Source: DATJPW01 sp963752855
GTDB lineage: Bacteria; Desulfobacterota; Desulfomonilia; Desulfomonilales; Desulfomonilaceae
Length of the DNA stretch: 64,000 bases
Assembly (NCBI GenBank): GCA_963752855.1
Contig: CAVVZX010000037.1
Span: 28,892-92,891 of the forward strand
Direction: 5' to 3'
A program made the position numbers and the translations under genes. Shown here piece by piece: positions 26,155 through 35,134 of the stretch. The number at the start of each line of letters is the position of its first letter. Positions within the stretch are counted from its first letter, which is position 1. The notes below the pieces were generated by a model, which saw nothing but the letters and a program-made list of their open reading frames with translations, searched no databases and was not told the DNA's origin.

Positions 26155-26177
26155 ACCGGCAAGATGCCGGCCCTACC
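26155..26177. repeat. CCGGC hairpin repeat with CCTACC flank
   Basis: CCGGC-AAGAT-GCCGG followed by CCCTACC. A related copy is at 41471-41495. Further hairpin-like sequence (GTCGGCGGCCGCGGGG) follows immediately, so the gap 26007-26305 is mostly repeat material. Confidence 0.5.
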
Positions 26178-26305
26178 GTCGGCGGCCGCGGGGTGCCCTA
26201 CCAGAGCACGGTCGGTCTCGCGTTCCGCTCCCCCTGGCGAGATAGAGTTTCTCTGCGTTCTCGCGCATCCAGCGTCCCGCTGGACGGTGAATGATCTCCT
26301 TGCGC

Positions 26306-27163
26306 CTATGCCGCCGTGAGATTTGCCCTGATCGCGTCTGCGAACCGGGCGAACTCTTCGGGTGACAAGGTTTCCCCGCGGCGTCCGAGATCGATCTCCG
26401 CCTGATTCGCCGAAATCGTGAGGATTTCCTGCGTAAGCCCGTCGATTGGAGCACTCCGAAGTGTGTTTCTAAGGGTCTTTCGACGACCGGCGAAAGAAGA
26501 CTTGACTAGGCGGGTCAATAAAGGACTGTCGGAAACTTCGACGGGCGGAGTATCCGGGAAAGATATGTGGACCAGAGATGAAGTGACTTCCGGCACAGGG
26601 ACAAACGCCTTGGGGGGAATATCGAAGAGTATTTCGACCGTCGCGCTAACTCCCAGCAGGACAGTCAGCACTCCGTATTCCTTTGTGCCGGGCGCCGCTA
26701 TGAGCCGCTCCGCGACTTCTTTCTGCAATAGGACATCCAGCGTGGAAAAAATCTCTCGATTCTCGTGGAACATGAAAATCAGGCGACTCGAAATATTGTA
26801 AGGCAGATTGGCCACTACCCGTAATTTCCCTATCTTGTCGGCCAGGCCGGGAAAATCGAATTTCAGGGCGTCCGCGTGTATCAAGATCGGATTGTCCGAT
26901 TCTCCGAATTTTTCCTGCAAAGATCGAAAGAAACCGGAATCAATTTCCAGCCCCCAGACTTTGGCGCCTTGCTCAACCAGCGCTTCGGTCAATACCCCCA
27001 GACCGGCCCCGACTTCAACGACTTTATCTCCCGGCTTCAGATCCGCGGCTCGCACAATTCTATTCAGATAGAACTTGTCCACCAGGAGATTTTGTCCCAT
27101 CCACTTTTTCGGCGCCAGACCTTGTTTTTTGAAGATCCGCTTTATTTCAGAAGCTTTTGACAT
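26306..27163 (-). CDS. rsmA: 16S rRNA (adenine1518-N6/adenine1519-N6)-dimethyltransferase
   Basis: The 285-residue product opens with APKKWMGQNLLVDKFYLNRI, has the SAM loop VVEVGAGLGVLTEAL, the acidic LEIDSGFF, and the catalytic motif VVANLPYNISSRLIF (NLPYN). KsgA/RsmA dimethylates two adjacent adenines in the 3' hairpin of 16S rRNA, a late assembly check. Length and all motifs are normal, and no frame break is seen. It is on the minus strand, between the TPR gene and the HEPN/MNT pair. Confidence 0.96.
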   Translation of the reverse strand: MSKASEIKRIFKKQGLAPKKWMGQNLLVDKFYLNRIVRAADLKPGDKVVEVGAGLGVLTEALVEQGAKVWGLEIDSGFFRSLQEKFGESDNPILIHADALKFDFPGLADKIGKLRVVANLPYNISSRLIFMFHENREIFSTLDVLLQKEVAERLIAAPGTKEYGVLTVLLGVSATVEILFDIPPKAFVPVPEVTSSLVHISFPDTPPVEVSDSPLLTRLVKSSFAGRRKTLRNTLRSAPIDGLTQEILTISANQAEIDLGRRGETLSPEEFARFADAIRANLTAA

Positions 27164-27366
27164 TAGTTGGTATGTAATAGGTCTTTGGTAATTCTGTGTG
27201 ACTCTTCCAGGATCGTCGAGGCTTATGGGCCATTTCCATCCATTGGCGTTTCACCCCACGGTTACTGATGGTCATCGCTGTCGGGAACATCGGCGCTTGC
27301 CCGTCGCAAGGGTACCAATCACAGGAGTTTTTGGGGAGGGGTAAGGGCCTCCCCGGTTGCTCCTCA

Positions 27367-28107
27367 CTACCAACGGTTTCCGGGAGCGGCCATTGGCCGA
27401 GCCGGAGAACGGATAGCCAAGGCCATATCCATAGCGGCGTTCACTTCTGCCAGAGCCTCACGGGCTTTGCCGATATTGGCTAGAGCTATTCCACGGTTAT
27501 TATAGATCGTCGGATCGTTCGGCCTGAGCTGGATAGCTCTGTCGTAATCTCGGATCGCGCTGACGTACTCCCCTGCGGAAGATAGAATGTCGCCCCGGAG
27601 CGCATACAAAGCCCCATTGTCCGGATTGCTCTTTATGGAGCGGGCTAGGTCTTGGAGGGCCTGCTCACTTCGATTCATCATGAAGAGCGCCCGGGCGCGG
27701 TACCCCAGGGCTTGGGCCTGGCCGGGATCGAGTTCCGCGGTCTTGGTGAAATCTGCGATGGCCTCTTCATACATTCCATTGCGCGACAGAACAATTCCGC
27801 GCCGGAAATAGTAAACCGCCTGACGTGGATCGAGAGTAATGGCCCCGCTAAAGTCGTCAATAGCTTGGCTGTCCTTGCCTTTGGCTCCCATAGCGAGCCC
27901 GCGATAATAATAATGCTGAGCTTGTGGATCTACTGAGACGAGCTGCGAGAGAATCGACTCCGCCTCGTCAAGTCGGCCTGCTTCGAGAGCGGCCTTACCG
28001 CGTTCGAAGTCCGCCTGGTAGTCCTGAGCGTACAGGAGCGAAGGCACAAACGCGGACAATATCAAAAGACCATAAAATGCCGGCAAAAGTGGTGAGCGGT
28101 TTCTCAT
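27367..28107 (-). CDS. Exported tetratricopeptide-repeat protein
   Basis: ATG 28107 has AGGAAC upstream and gives a signal peptide (MRNRSPLLPAFYGLLILSAF ... LLYA), so I prefer it to the further upstream start. Residues 25-245 are successive TPR units, recognisable by repeated A-x-x-D-x-x-x-A-I-x-L-x-P, for example AIDDFSGAITLDPRQAVYYF and AIRDYDRAIQLRPNDPTIYN. About six repeats are present, giving a periplasmic protein-interaction scaffold. No partner is evident next to it. Confidence 0.85.
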   Translation of the reverse strand: MRNRSPLLPAFYGLLILSAFVPSLLYAQDYQADFERGKAALEAGRLDEAESILSQLVSVDPQAQHYYYRGLAMGAKGKDSQAIDDFSGAITLDPRQAVYYFRRGIVLSRNGMYEEAIADFTKTAELDPGQAQALGYRARALFMMNRSEQALQDLARSIKSNPDNGALYALRGDILSSAGEYVSAIRDYDRAIQLRPNDPTIYNNRGIALANIGKAREALAEVNAAMDMALAIRSPARPMAAPGNRW

Positions 28108-28551
28108 GCAAACTACCGTTCCTGCGATAAGAATTTCTTCTTGCGATGGTCGCGGCATTATATGGTGTCATGAAACAGGAATCAAACACTCGCCAAAAAC
28201 GGCATGTGTTGCCGGCTTGGCCGCGATGGGCGGCCGACCTCAAGTCGGTTGTCCGGCGTCCCCGCCGGACCGTTTGCTCAAAAAGCGCGAGATCGAGGTC
28301 GGCGCGTATCTGAACCCGCTATTCAATTCCCGATTAATATTTGAAAGCCGCTGGATAACATTTGGCCGATCCTCTTTCACAAAGCCGAACAGAGTTCTGA
28401 ATTGGATGTCAAATTGAGTCTCCGGGGGCAAACCGAGACTTGTGGCGAAATTCTCGCATTGATGGAAATAGTATCAATTTCCGATGAGTCTAAAGGGTTG
28501 GGCATTAATTCCGCACTCGGCAGAACGATGGTGAATCCTAATAAATTTGTC
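28108..28551. other. Intergenic region upstream of the TetR gene
   Basis: Between the divergent TPR and TetR genes. It contains GGCGGCCGACCTCAAGTCGG and GTCCGGCGTCCCCGCCGGAC hairpin material near 28226-28270. A small frame at 28402-28596 lacks a credible ribosome-binding site and runs through the TetR promoter, so I do not call it. Nothing else is identified. Confidence 0.5.
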
Positions 28552-28581
28552 TTGACATCCGAAAATTGCACGGCATATTAT
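28552..28581 (+). promoter_or_regulatory. Sigma-70-type promoter for the TetR gene
   Basis: TTGACA at 28552-28557 is a perfect -35 box. TATTAT at 28576-28581 is a -10 box one base off consensus, with 18 bases between them. Transcription would start near 28588, leaving a short leader to the TetR start. Confidence 0.6.
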
Positions 28582-28642
28582 TTCAACTCAAAGTGAATGA
28601 AACTGATATTATCCTGAATAATATTCGGTGAGATCTCAAGCT

Positions 28643-29262
28643 ATGGCAGGATCAAAGAATTCCACTGAGGATACACGCACTAGGATTATCAGGGCCGCTA
28701 CAGGCGTCTTTGCCGAGCATGGGTACCAGAAGGCTACCATTTCAGAGATATCGCGGCTGGCAGGAATCTCAGAAGCTGGAGTTTACGAATACTTCGAGAG
28801 CAAAGAGGAACTCTTGCTCGTCATCCCCAATGTATGGGTGAGCGAGGCCATAGAAGAACTCGATGAACAGCTTTTCGGCGTCAAAGGATCCGTAAACCAA
28901 CTCAGGAAGTTCCTCTGGTGGTACCTTCGGTACATCGAGAAAGAGCCGCTCATAGCCAAAGTGGTCTTTCTTTTTCTAAAGGGACATCGCAGCTTTCTGG
29001 ACACTGCGGTCTATACCAATGTCCGAACCTTCTACGGGCGCCTATTGAAAATCTTCGAAGAAGGTCGGGACTCAGGAGAACTGAGGGACGACCTCAAACC
29101 GTACGTGGCCAGGAGCATCTTTCTGGGAACCATAGAGCATATGGTTATCCGATGGCTGCTCAAGGACATGTCTGTACTCCATGTTTGACAGCCTGGAAAC
29201 CACATTTGAATTGCTGATCGACGGTCTGCGTTCCCCAAAGGCGGCAGGGCCATGCTCTTGAA
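28643..29262 (+). CDS. TetR-family transcriptional regulator, frame broken near the C-terminus
   Basis: The N-terminal DNA-binding domain is complete: RTRIIRAATGVFAEHGYQKA, then TISEISRLAGISEAGVYEYF and SKEELLLVI. The C-terminal ligand domain runs in the same frame to about 29170, then a stop appears at 29188. The next frame continues with FDSLETTFELLIDGLRSPKA, the expected last helix, to 29262, so one base is probably missing. TetR proteins are usually dimeric repressors released by a small ligand, often an acyl-CoA or aromatic compound in clusters like this. It lies directly upstream of the acyl-CoA ligase and importer genes, which it probably controls. Confidence 0.8.
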
Positions 29263-29713
29263 TCCGGAGCACAATATGGATTCTCTCAGGAAATACGAGG
29301 AACTGCGAAGCAAGACCGTTCCGGGATTGCTCTTCGAGAGGGCCAGGACTACTCCTAACGAAGTAGCGTACCGGGCCAAAAAACTGGGCATCTACAAAGA
29401 AAGGACATGGTCCCAATTCGCTGAATTGGTTGCCGGCTGCGCGTTGGGACTAAAGGACCTTGGTCTCGCTCGCGGGCAACGGATGGCGTTAATGGGCGAT
29501 CCATGCGAAGAATACGCCATCTGCGAACTGGCTGCTCAGATGTTGGGGGCAGTGAGCTACGGGATTTATCCGACCTCCTCTCAGAAAGAGCTGGATTACC
29601 TGATGAGGGACGGCGAGGCCTCGATTTTCGTGGCGGAGAACCAGGAGTATGTGGACCGCATTCTGCCGTTGCTTCCGAATTTGCCGTTACTCAGGAAAGA
29701 TCATTGTTTTTGA
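29252..29713 (+). CDS. AMP-forming acyl-CoA ligase, N-terminal part
   Basis: This opens an AMP-binding (ANL superfamily) enzyme. SKTVPGLLFERARTTPNEVA and ERTWSQFAELVAGCALGLKD are the usual first blocks, and YGIYPTSSQKELDYLM matches the long-chain acyl-CoA synthetase branch. The frame runs out at 29713, shortly after PNLPLLRK, and the protein continues in another frame from about 29694. The start at ATG 29252 has GGCAGGG nearby; ATG 29276 is an alternative. The gene overlaps the TetR reading frame by eleven bases. Confidence 0.8.
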   Translation: MLLNPEHNMDSLRKYEELRSKTVPGLLFERARTTPNEVAYRAKKLGIYKERTWSQFAELVAGCALGLKDLGLARGQRMALMGDPCEEYAICELAAQMLGAVSYGIYPTSSQKELDYLMRDGEASIFVAENQEYVDRILPLLPNLPLLRKDHCF

Positions 29714-30212
29714 TGTGCAAGGCATGTTCATGTATGAGAGCCCTGCGCTGGTTCCTTTCCATGAAGTGATGGGGGACTCCAAGGCCGCTCCGGGTTCTAA
29801 TGTTGCTCTGGCTGAGGAAATTTGTCGAGAAGTCAAACCGGCGGACGATCTGTTCATAGTGTACACATCCGGCACCACCGGTAACCCCAAGGGGGCTCTC
29901 ATGAGCCACGGCAAGCACCTTGCGGCGGCATATACTTTAATCGATCGATATCCGATACTCAGCAAGGTTCCGCATCGCACGGTGGTGTATTTGCCGCTTT
30001 GTCACGTCCTCGGCAAGGACGTGGCGGTCACTCTGCCGCTGCTCACCCGGATCGTGCCTCATTACGGAGAGGACATTGAAGATCTTGGCCGCACCATTTT
30101 TGAAACTGCTCCCACACTGCTTTTTACCGTCCCTCGGTACCTGCAAAAGTACGCATCCGGCATTCTTGTGGGCATTGAATCCTCAAGTCGTTTGAAGAAA
30201 GGCGATGTATGA
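29694..30212 (+). CDS. AMP-forming acyl-CoA ligase, middle part (P-loop)
   Basis: This segment resumes the ligase with KIIVFDVQGMFMYESPALVP and carries the ANL phosphate-binding signature FIVYTSGTTGNPKGALMSHG. VVYLPLCHVLGKDVAVTLPL and PTLLFTVPRYLQKYASGI follow. It ends at a stop after two small frame changes between about 30200 and 30230. ANL ligases activate a carboxylate as acyl-AMP, then transfer it to CoA. This is the same gene as the flanking segments. Confidence 0.8.
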   Translation, partial: GKIIVFDVQGMFMYESPALVPFHEVMGDSKAAPGSNVALAEEICREVKPADDLFIVYTSGTTGNPKGALMSHGKHLAAAYTLIDRYPILSKVPHRTVVYLPLCHVLGKDVAVTLPLLTRIVPHYGEDIEDLGRTIFETAPTLLFTVPRYLQKYASGILVGIESSSRLKKGDV

Positions 30213-30223
30213 TTTTGCCATGA

Positions 30224-31177
30224 CGGATCGGCCGTCGCCATATAAGAAACGTCTGGGAGGGCCGGAAGAATTTAGCTTTGGGATTTCTCTATTCCGTCTG
30301 TCGTCTGACGGTTTTCAAGCCTATTTTGAACAAGATCGGCTTTGACAAACTGAGGATCGCTCTGTCGGCTGGCGCTCCCTTGCCGCCGGAGGTCGCGGCG
30401 CTCTGGCAGATATACGGCCTTAACTTGTCCGAGTTTTACGGTCAAACGGAGACGGGCGGAGCGATCATCTCCGCTCAATCTGATTACTTCCCCAGGCCCG
30501 GGGACATCGGATTCTCTCCCGCAGGATGGGAGGTGACATTGGGCGAGCAGAGCGAAATCCTTGTTCGAGGTCATGACACATTCGAAGGCTATTGGCATAA
30601 TCCGGAGCAGACCAGCGAGGTCCTCTACACCGACGGATGGCTTCACACAGGCGATGTCGGAGAATTTACCGAAGACGGTAGGTTAAAAATTATCGACCGG
30701 GTCAGGGACATCATAGTGACATCGGGCGGAAAGACCATCAGTCCCACCTACATAGAAAATATCCTGCGGGCCAGTCCTTACATCAGTGAAGCCGTGGTTT
30801 TCGGGCATAATCGCAAATATATCTCCGCATTAATCGAAATTGACTATGAGACCGTTTCAGCTTGGGCACGCCTGAATAATGTAACGTACACAGGTTTCAC
30901 GAGCCTGAGCCGGAGCTCTGCCGTAACCGAGCTGATAGGCTCGGAAATAAATAAAGCCAACCAGGACGTGGCCCGAGTGGAGCAAATAAAGAGCTTTCGG
31001 ATTATTCCAAAGGAGCTTGACCCCGAGGAAGAAGGCGAGCCCGTGACTCCTACGAGAAAAGTGAAACGTCATCTCATGTATAAGAAGTTCGGCGAACTTG
31101 TGGAATCCATGTACAGTTCCCGAGAAGAGGACCGACTCGCGGCTGAAGTCGGCGACCTGCTTGACAACAAAGGCTAA
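30224..31177 (+). CDS. AMP-forming acyl-CoA ligase, C-terminal part
   Basis: The last segment contains RIALSAGAPLPPEVAALWQI, the substrate-pocket/adenine motif LNLSEFYGQTETGGAI, DGWLHTGDVGEFTEDGRLKI (with the ATP-ribose-binding Asp) and the hinge RVRDIIVTSGGKTISPTYIE. The A10-type lysine motif near the end is TPTRKVKRHLMYKKF. These are the features of a long-chain fatty-acid or aromatic-acid CoA ligase. It ends 17 bases before the substrate-binding protein gene, so ligase and importer are probably co-transcribed and act together by activating the imported acid. Confidence 0.85.
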   Translation, partial: RIGRRHIRNVWEGRKNLALGFLYSVCRLTVFKPILNKIGFDKLRIALSAGAPLPPEVAALWQIYGLNLSEFYGQTETGGAIISAQSDYFPRPGDIGFSPAGWEVTLGEQSEILVRGHDTFEGYWHNPEQTSEVLYTDGWLHTGDVGEFTEDGRLKIIDRVRDIIVTSGGKTISPTYIENILRASPYISEAVVFGHNRKYISALIEIDYETVSAWARLNNVTYTGFTSLSRSSAVTELIGSEINKANQDVARVEQIKSFRIIPKELDPEEEGEPVTPTRKVKRHLMYKKFGELVESMYSSREEDRLAAEVGDLLDNKG

Positions 31178-31194
31178 ACAGATGGGAGGGCACA

Positions 31195-32367
31195 ATGTCA
31201 AAGAGAAGTGTTTTGTTGGCGGCCACATTAATCCTGACGCTGATGTGCTGTGGCGCTTGGGCTGAAGACCCGTATGTGGTGGGATTCAGCGCTGCGCTTA
31301 CCGGTCCGGGTTCAGGGACCTATGCGCCGGTGAAGGACGCCTTTGACGTTTACTTCAATGAGGTCAACTCAAAGGGAGGGATTAACGGGCATCCTGTGAA
31401 AATCATCTTCGAGGACAATGCGGCTCAGCCTTCCAAGGCCGCATCGGACGCCAAAAAATTCGTAACACAAGACAAAGTGATCCTGATGATGAATGCCAGT
31501 CTGTCCAGCACATTTGCGCCAATGGTTCAAGTAGCTGAGAAATCTAATATTCCGATTCTTTTTGCCGCTGCCGTCTGCCCGGCGGAAGTGTACCCGCCAA
31601 AACCGGATCGAAATGAGTTCTGCTCCACAGCGTTTGCAGCCAAATACGATAGCAGATTTGCCATAAAATTCATCAAGGAAGAGGCCAAAGGACCCGTCAA
31701 GCTAAGCCTGGTGGCTATGAACATACCTGTCTCGCGAGGGGAGATCGACTTCGCGGCGGAGCTTGCGTCAAAGACTGAGGGCTTTACAGTGTTGGGCAAA
31801 GAGGCCATTCCTCCGCCTACGCCTGATTTCACGCCCTTTGCATCCAAGATTAAGGACTCCGGGGCCAACTGGGTCTACGCTTGGGCGCCCTGGGAGACAG
31901 AGGTAAAAACTCTCGAAGCGCTGCGCAAACTAGGCTGGACCGGCAAATTTGTGGCTTGGGCGCATATTCAGGCCGAAGAGGATCTCGAGCGCCTCAAGGA
32001 CGATAATTTCTATGTCTTTGGAACGAACGCGTTTTTCGCTGATGACTCGGCCATGCACAAAAAGATCAAGGAAGCCGCACTCAAAGCCAAGACGATTTAT
32101 CCGTATCAGAAGCTCACTGAAGGTTGGATAGCCGCAATGGTTCTGGATCAGATACTCAAGCGCACAGCGTGGCCGGCAACTCCCGAGAAGGTCAGGGACG
32201 CAATGAATGAACTCAAGGTGGAGTTGGCGGGACTGCGGGGCGGGCCGTTGGTCTGGACAAAGGAAAATCATTTTAGGACCGTAAATTACTATAGGGTTTA
32301 CAAGTGGGATTCAGCATCGAAGCGGATCAAGAACGTTAAGGATTGGACTGCGATAGAGGTTAAGTGA
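31195..32367 (+). CDS. Branched-chain-amino-acid-type ABC transporter substrate-binding protein
   Basis: The 390-residue product has a signal peptide (MSKRSVLLAATLILTLMCCG ... WA) and a Leu/Ile/Val-type periplasmic-binding fold. VVGFSAALTGPGSGTYAPVK and INGHPVKIIFEDNAAQPSKA are typical. It delivers its ligand to the permeases encoded next. LivK-like binding proteins take many ligands besides amino acids; with an acyl-CoA ligase upstream, an aromatic or other organic acid is more likely. ATG 31195 follows GATGGGAGGGCACA. Confidence 0.88.
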   Translation: MSKRSVLLAATLILTLMCCGAWAEDPYVVGFSAALTGPGSGTYAPVKDAFDVYFNEVNSKGGINGHPVKIIFEDNAAQPSKAASDAKKFVTQDKVILMMNASLSSTFAPMVQVAEKSNIPILFAAAVCPAEVYPPKPDRNEFCSTAFAAKYDSRFAIKFIKEEAKGPVKLSLVAMNIPVSRGEIDFAAELASKTEGFTVLGKEAIPPPTPDFTPFASKIKDSGANWVYAWAPWETEVKTLEALRKLGWTGKFVAWAHIQAEEDLERLKDDNFYVFGTNAFFADDSAMHKKIKEAALKAKTIYPYQKLTEGWIAAMVLDQILKRTAWPATPEKVRDAMNELKVELAGLRGGPLVWTKENHFRTVNYYRVYKWDSASKRIKNVKDWTAIEVK

Positions 32368-32379
32368 GAGCGGGTCAGT

Positions 32380-33249
32380 ATGCAACTGGTAGTTAATGTG
32401 ATCGTTTTGGCCTCTCTGTATTGCCTGATTTGCTGCGGGTACGTGCTCGTGTACCGCGCGAGCAGGGTGCTCAACCTCGCCCACGGCGAGATAATGACTC
32501 TCGGTGGTTATTTTCTGCTGTCCATAACCTTAGTGACGACCGGCAATCCGTTTGTATCCCTTGGGCTTGCCGTGTGCGCAAGTCTCCTGGTAGGGCTGGT
32601 TGTCTATTTCGCGCTCATGAGGTTTATGGCGGGTGAATCGGTGTTTGCGGCGGTCCTGGTGACCGTCGCTCTCGGCATTCTCCTGCGAGGCTTGATAACA
32701 TTGATCTGGACTTCCCAATCGTGGCATCCACTGGAAAATCTCGGCTTGACAAACACCGGCCATAAATTGTTGGGGAACGCCGTAATTTCCACATTCGGCA
32801 TTGCGGCGGTCCTCAGCGCGATAGCTCTGTATGTAGCCTTATTTACATGCTTGAAATTCACTCGTTGGGGACTGCGGATGAGAGCTGTCGGCGAGAACCC
32901 GCTGCTGGCGTCTCAGCGGGGCATAGATATTCACAAGTATTATGCCCTCTCCTGGGGTTTGGCTGCGTTCAGCGGCGGTTTGGCCGGGATCATCATGGCA
33001 TGTGATAGCGGGCTGGAACCGAACATGTACGTCATTGGCCTGATGGCCTTCCCTGTTGTGCTTGTCGGCGGCCTGGACAGCCTAGTGGGAGTGATTCCCG
33101 GTTCTCTGGTTGTCGCTTTGGCGCAGGTGGCGGCGATCTCTATCAGTCCCCAGGCCAGCGAAGTGGCTCCTTTCGTTGTTCTGCTCTGCATGCTGCTGGT
33201 TCGGCCCTGGGGACTTTTCGGGACCAAGGAAGAGTGGGAGAGAGTGTAA
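32380..33249 (+). CDS. Branched-chain-amino-acid-type ABC permease, LivH-like
   Basis: The 289-residue polytopic protein begins with hydrophobic segments and VYRASRVLNLAHGEIMTLGG, the LivH-family signature. The family EAA-like loop is represented by GENPLLASQRGIDIHKYYAL. It forms half of the membrane channel of the importer. It lies 12 bases after the binding-protein gene and abuts the next permease with no gap. Confidence 0.9.
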   Translation: MQLVVNVIVLASLYCLICCGYVLVYRASRVLNLAHGEIMTLGGYFLLSITLVTTGNPFVSLGLAVCASLLVGLVVYFALMRFMAGESVFAAVLVTVALGILLRGLITLIWTSQSWHPLENLGLTNTGHKLLGNAVISTFGIAAVLSAIALYVALFTCLKFTRWGLRMRAVGENPLLASQRGIDIHKYYALSWGLAAFSGGLAGIIMACDSGLEPNMYVIGLMAFPVVLVGGLDSLVGVIPGSLVVALAQVAAISISPQASEVAPFVVLLCMLLVRPWGLFGTKEEWERV

Positions 33250-34311
33250 ATGGCGTTTGCCAGTGGGTATTTTAAGACCTCCTATGCAAGCGATCTCGCG
33301 ATAGTGGAAACTCGCGGTCGCTGGGTCGCTCTATTTTGCCTGCTCGTGGGTTTGGTTATTTTTCCGTTTCTCGCCTCGCCATTTCTAACGGACCTGGCAA
33401 ACCAGGTATTCATGGCCTTGATTGGCGCTGTGGCGCTCATGATCCTGACCGGGTTCGCGGGGCAGATATCTCTGGGACATGCCGGGCTAATAGCCGCCGG
33501 AGCATTCACCACGGCAATACTCTTCAAGGAACTCCATGCGCCTTTTTGGGTAACGCTGCCGGCCTCGGGCCTGGTCGGCGCCACCCTGGGCGTGCTGTTC
33601 GGGCTCCCATCGCTGCGACTCAAAGGACTCTACCTGGCTTTGAGCACGCTCGCTCTGCACTTCATCGTCACCTTTGTTGGATCGGAATATGAGACGACAA
33701 GGGGCTTCGCGACGGGTATTGTGCTCGACCCCCCACGAATCGGGTCGCTGGCGCTGGAAGATCCTATCGCATGGTATTTCGTTTTGCTGCTGATAAGTCT
33801 TATGACGGTAATCTTCGCTACGAACCTAGTACGGTCGAGGACCGGGAGAGCATGGATGGCCATCAGAGACCGAGATGTGGCCGCTGCCGCGTTCGGTATA
33901 AAGATCTCCACATACAAGCTATCTGCGTTCGTCGTGTGCTCCGTGCTCACCAGTATAGCGGGCTGCCTTTTCGCATATTACAGGGGATTCGTGTCGGTGG
34001 AAGCTTTTTCCCTCCTGATGACGATTCAATACATCGCTATGGTTATCATAGGAGGACTCGGGTCTGTGCTGGGCGCGGTCTTGGGAACCATATTCGTGGT
34101 GCTTCTGCCGTATGGGATTGACTCTGTGGCGGACCACCTTGCGGTTCCGTCCCGTTTCACCACGTACATGTTCGCGATTAAACACAGTTGTTTCGGGCTG
34201 ATCATGATTCTGTTCCTGGTCCTGGAGCCCGCCGGCCTGGTGGGAGTCTGGATCAGAATAAGAGATTACTTTGTCCTCTGGCCGTTCCGGTACAAGCATT
34301 TTGGAGGGTAA
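33250..34311 (+). CDS. Branched-chain-amino-acid-type ABC permease, LivM-like
   Basis: The 353-residue product has about nine hydrophobic segments and the LivM patterns LTGFAGQISLGHAGLIAAGA and AWMAIRDRDVAAAAFGIKIS, the latter being the cytoplasmic ATPase-contacting loop. GGLGSVLGAVLGTIFVVLLP is also typical. It pairs with the preceding permease. Its ATG follows the stop of that gene directly. The next gene begins five bases after its stop. Confidence 0.9.
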   Translation: MAFASGYFKTSYASDLAIVETRGRWVALFCLLVGLVIFPFLASPFLTDLANQVFMALIGAVALMILTGFAGQISLGHAGLIAAGAFTTAILFKELHAPFWVTLPASGLVGATLGVLFGLPSLRLKGLYLALSTLALHFIVTFVGSEYETTRGFATGIVLDPPRIGSLALEDPIAWYFVLLLISLMTVIFATNLVRSRTGRAWMAIRDRDVAAAAFGIKISTYKLSAFVVCSVLTSIAGCLFAYYRGFVSVEAFSLLMTIQYIAMVIIGGLGSVLGAVLGTIFVVLLPYGIDSVADHLAVPSRFTTYMFAIKHSCFGLIMILFLVLEPAGLVGVWIRIRDYFVLWPFRYKHFGG

Positions 34312-34315
34312 GCCT

Positions 34316-35134
34316 TTGAGCGAGTCGGAGAACTCTACGCTCTTGAGAATTGAAAAACTGGAGGTCGTATACCACCATGTGTCCACCGCTGTGCAGGGTG
34401 TGTCTTTGGAGGTCAGAAAGAATCAGATCGTGACTCTGCTGGGCACTAACGGCGCGGGGAAAACCACCACACTCAGAGCCGTGTCCGGCTTCCTTGGGAT
34501 CGACGACGCGAAGGTGACCGACGGTTACATTGAGTTCCACGGCAAGAAGATTCACGGACAGTCGCCCAGTGTGACAACCAGAGAGGGCATTGTGTTGGTC
34601 CCGGAGCACGGCAAAGTCTTCGATAACATGACGGTAGAGGAAAACCTGCAAATCTGCGCGCCCGGTCGGGAGAGCTCAAACAAAAGAGAAGAACCAATCG
34701 AATGGGTTTTCCGCTACTTCCCGGCGCTGACTACATTGAGAAATCGGCTCGCCGGTTATTTGAGCGGAGGTGAGCGCCAGATGCTGACCTTGTCCGCGGC
34801 CTTGTTGTGCCGCCCTCGACTCTTGCTGGTAGACGAGCTGTCTTTGGGACTGGCGCCGATTGTGGTTAAGGAGTTGATGTCAGTCCTGAAAACAATAAGA
34901 GACGACCAGGGACTGGCGATCCTTCTCGTAGAGCAGAATGCTCTCGCCGCGCTGGAAATAGCAGATTACGGATATGTTATCGAAAATGGGAGGATCGTCT
35001 ACTCGGGCGATAGGGAGAAGCTCACAAGCCACGCCGACATACGGGAATTCTATCTTGGTTCGGGCGATCGGGACTCTCGGAAGAGCTACAGGGACGTGAA
35101 GCAGTATCGGCGCACTAGAAGGTGGTATGGATAA
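34316..35134 (+). CDS. ABC transporter ATP-binding protein, LivF-like
   Basis: The product contains Walker A (LLGTNGAGKTTTLRAVSGF), signature YLSGGERQMLTLSAALL, Walker B RLLLVDELSLGLAPIVVKEL and the His-loop region AILLVEQNALAALEIADYGY. The VDELSLGLAP form of Walker B is typical of LivF ATPases. I prefer TTG 34316, with GGAGGG upstream, to an upstream ATG that would overlap the permease. The last eight bases overlap the next ATPase gene. A C-terminal extension of about 30 charged residues goes beyond the usual LivF end. Confidence 0.9.
   Translation: MSESENSTLLRIEKLEVVYHHVSTAVQGVSLEVRKNQIVTLLGTNGAGKTTTLRAVSGFLGIDDAKVTDGYIEFHGKKIHGQSPSVTTREGIVLVPEHGKVFDNMTVEENLQICAPGRESSNKREEPIEWVFRYFPALTTLRNRLAGYLSGGERQMLTLSAALLCRPRLLLVDELSLGLAPIVVKELMSVLKTIRDDQGLAILLVEQNALAALEIADYGYVIENGRIVYSGDREKLTSHADIREFYLGSGDRDSRKSYRDVKQYRRTRRWYG

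Noticed and set aside
28402..28596. Small open frame upstream of the TetR gene
   Set aside because: It overlaps the likely TetR promoter, has no ribosome-binding site and its residues lack recognisable motifs.
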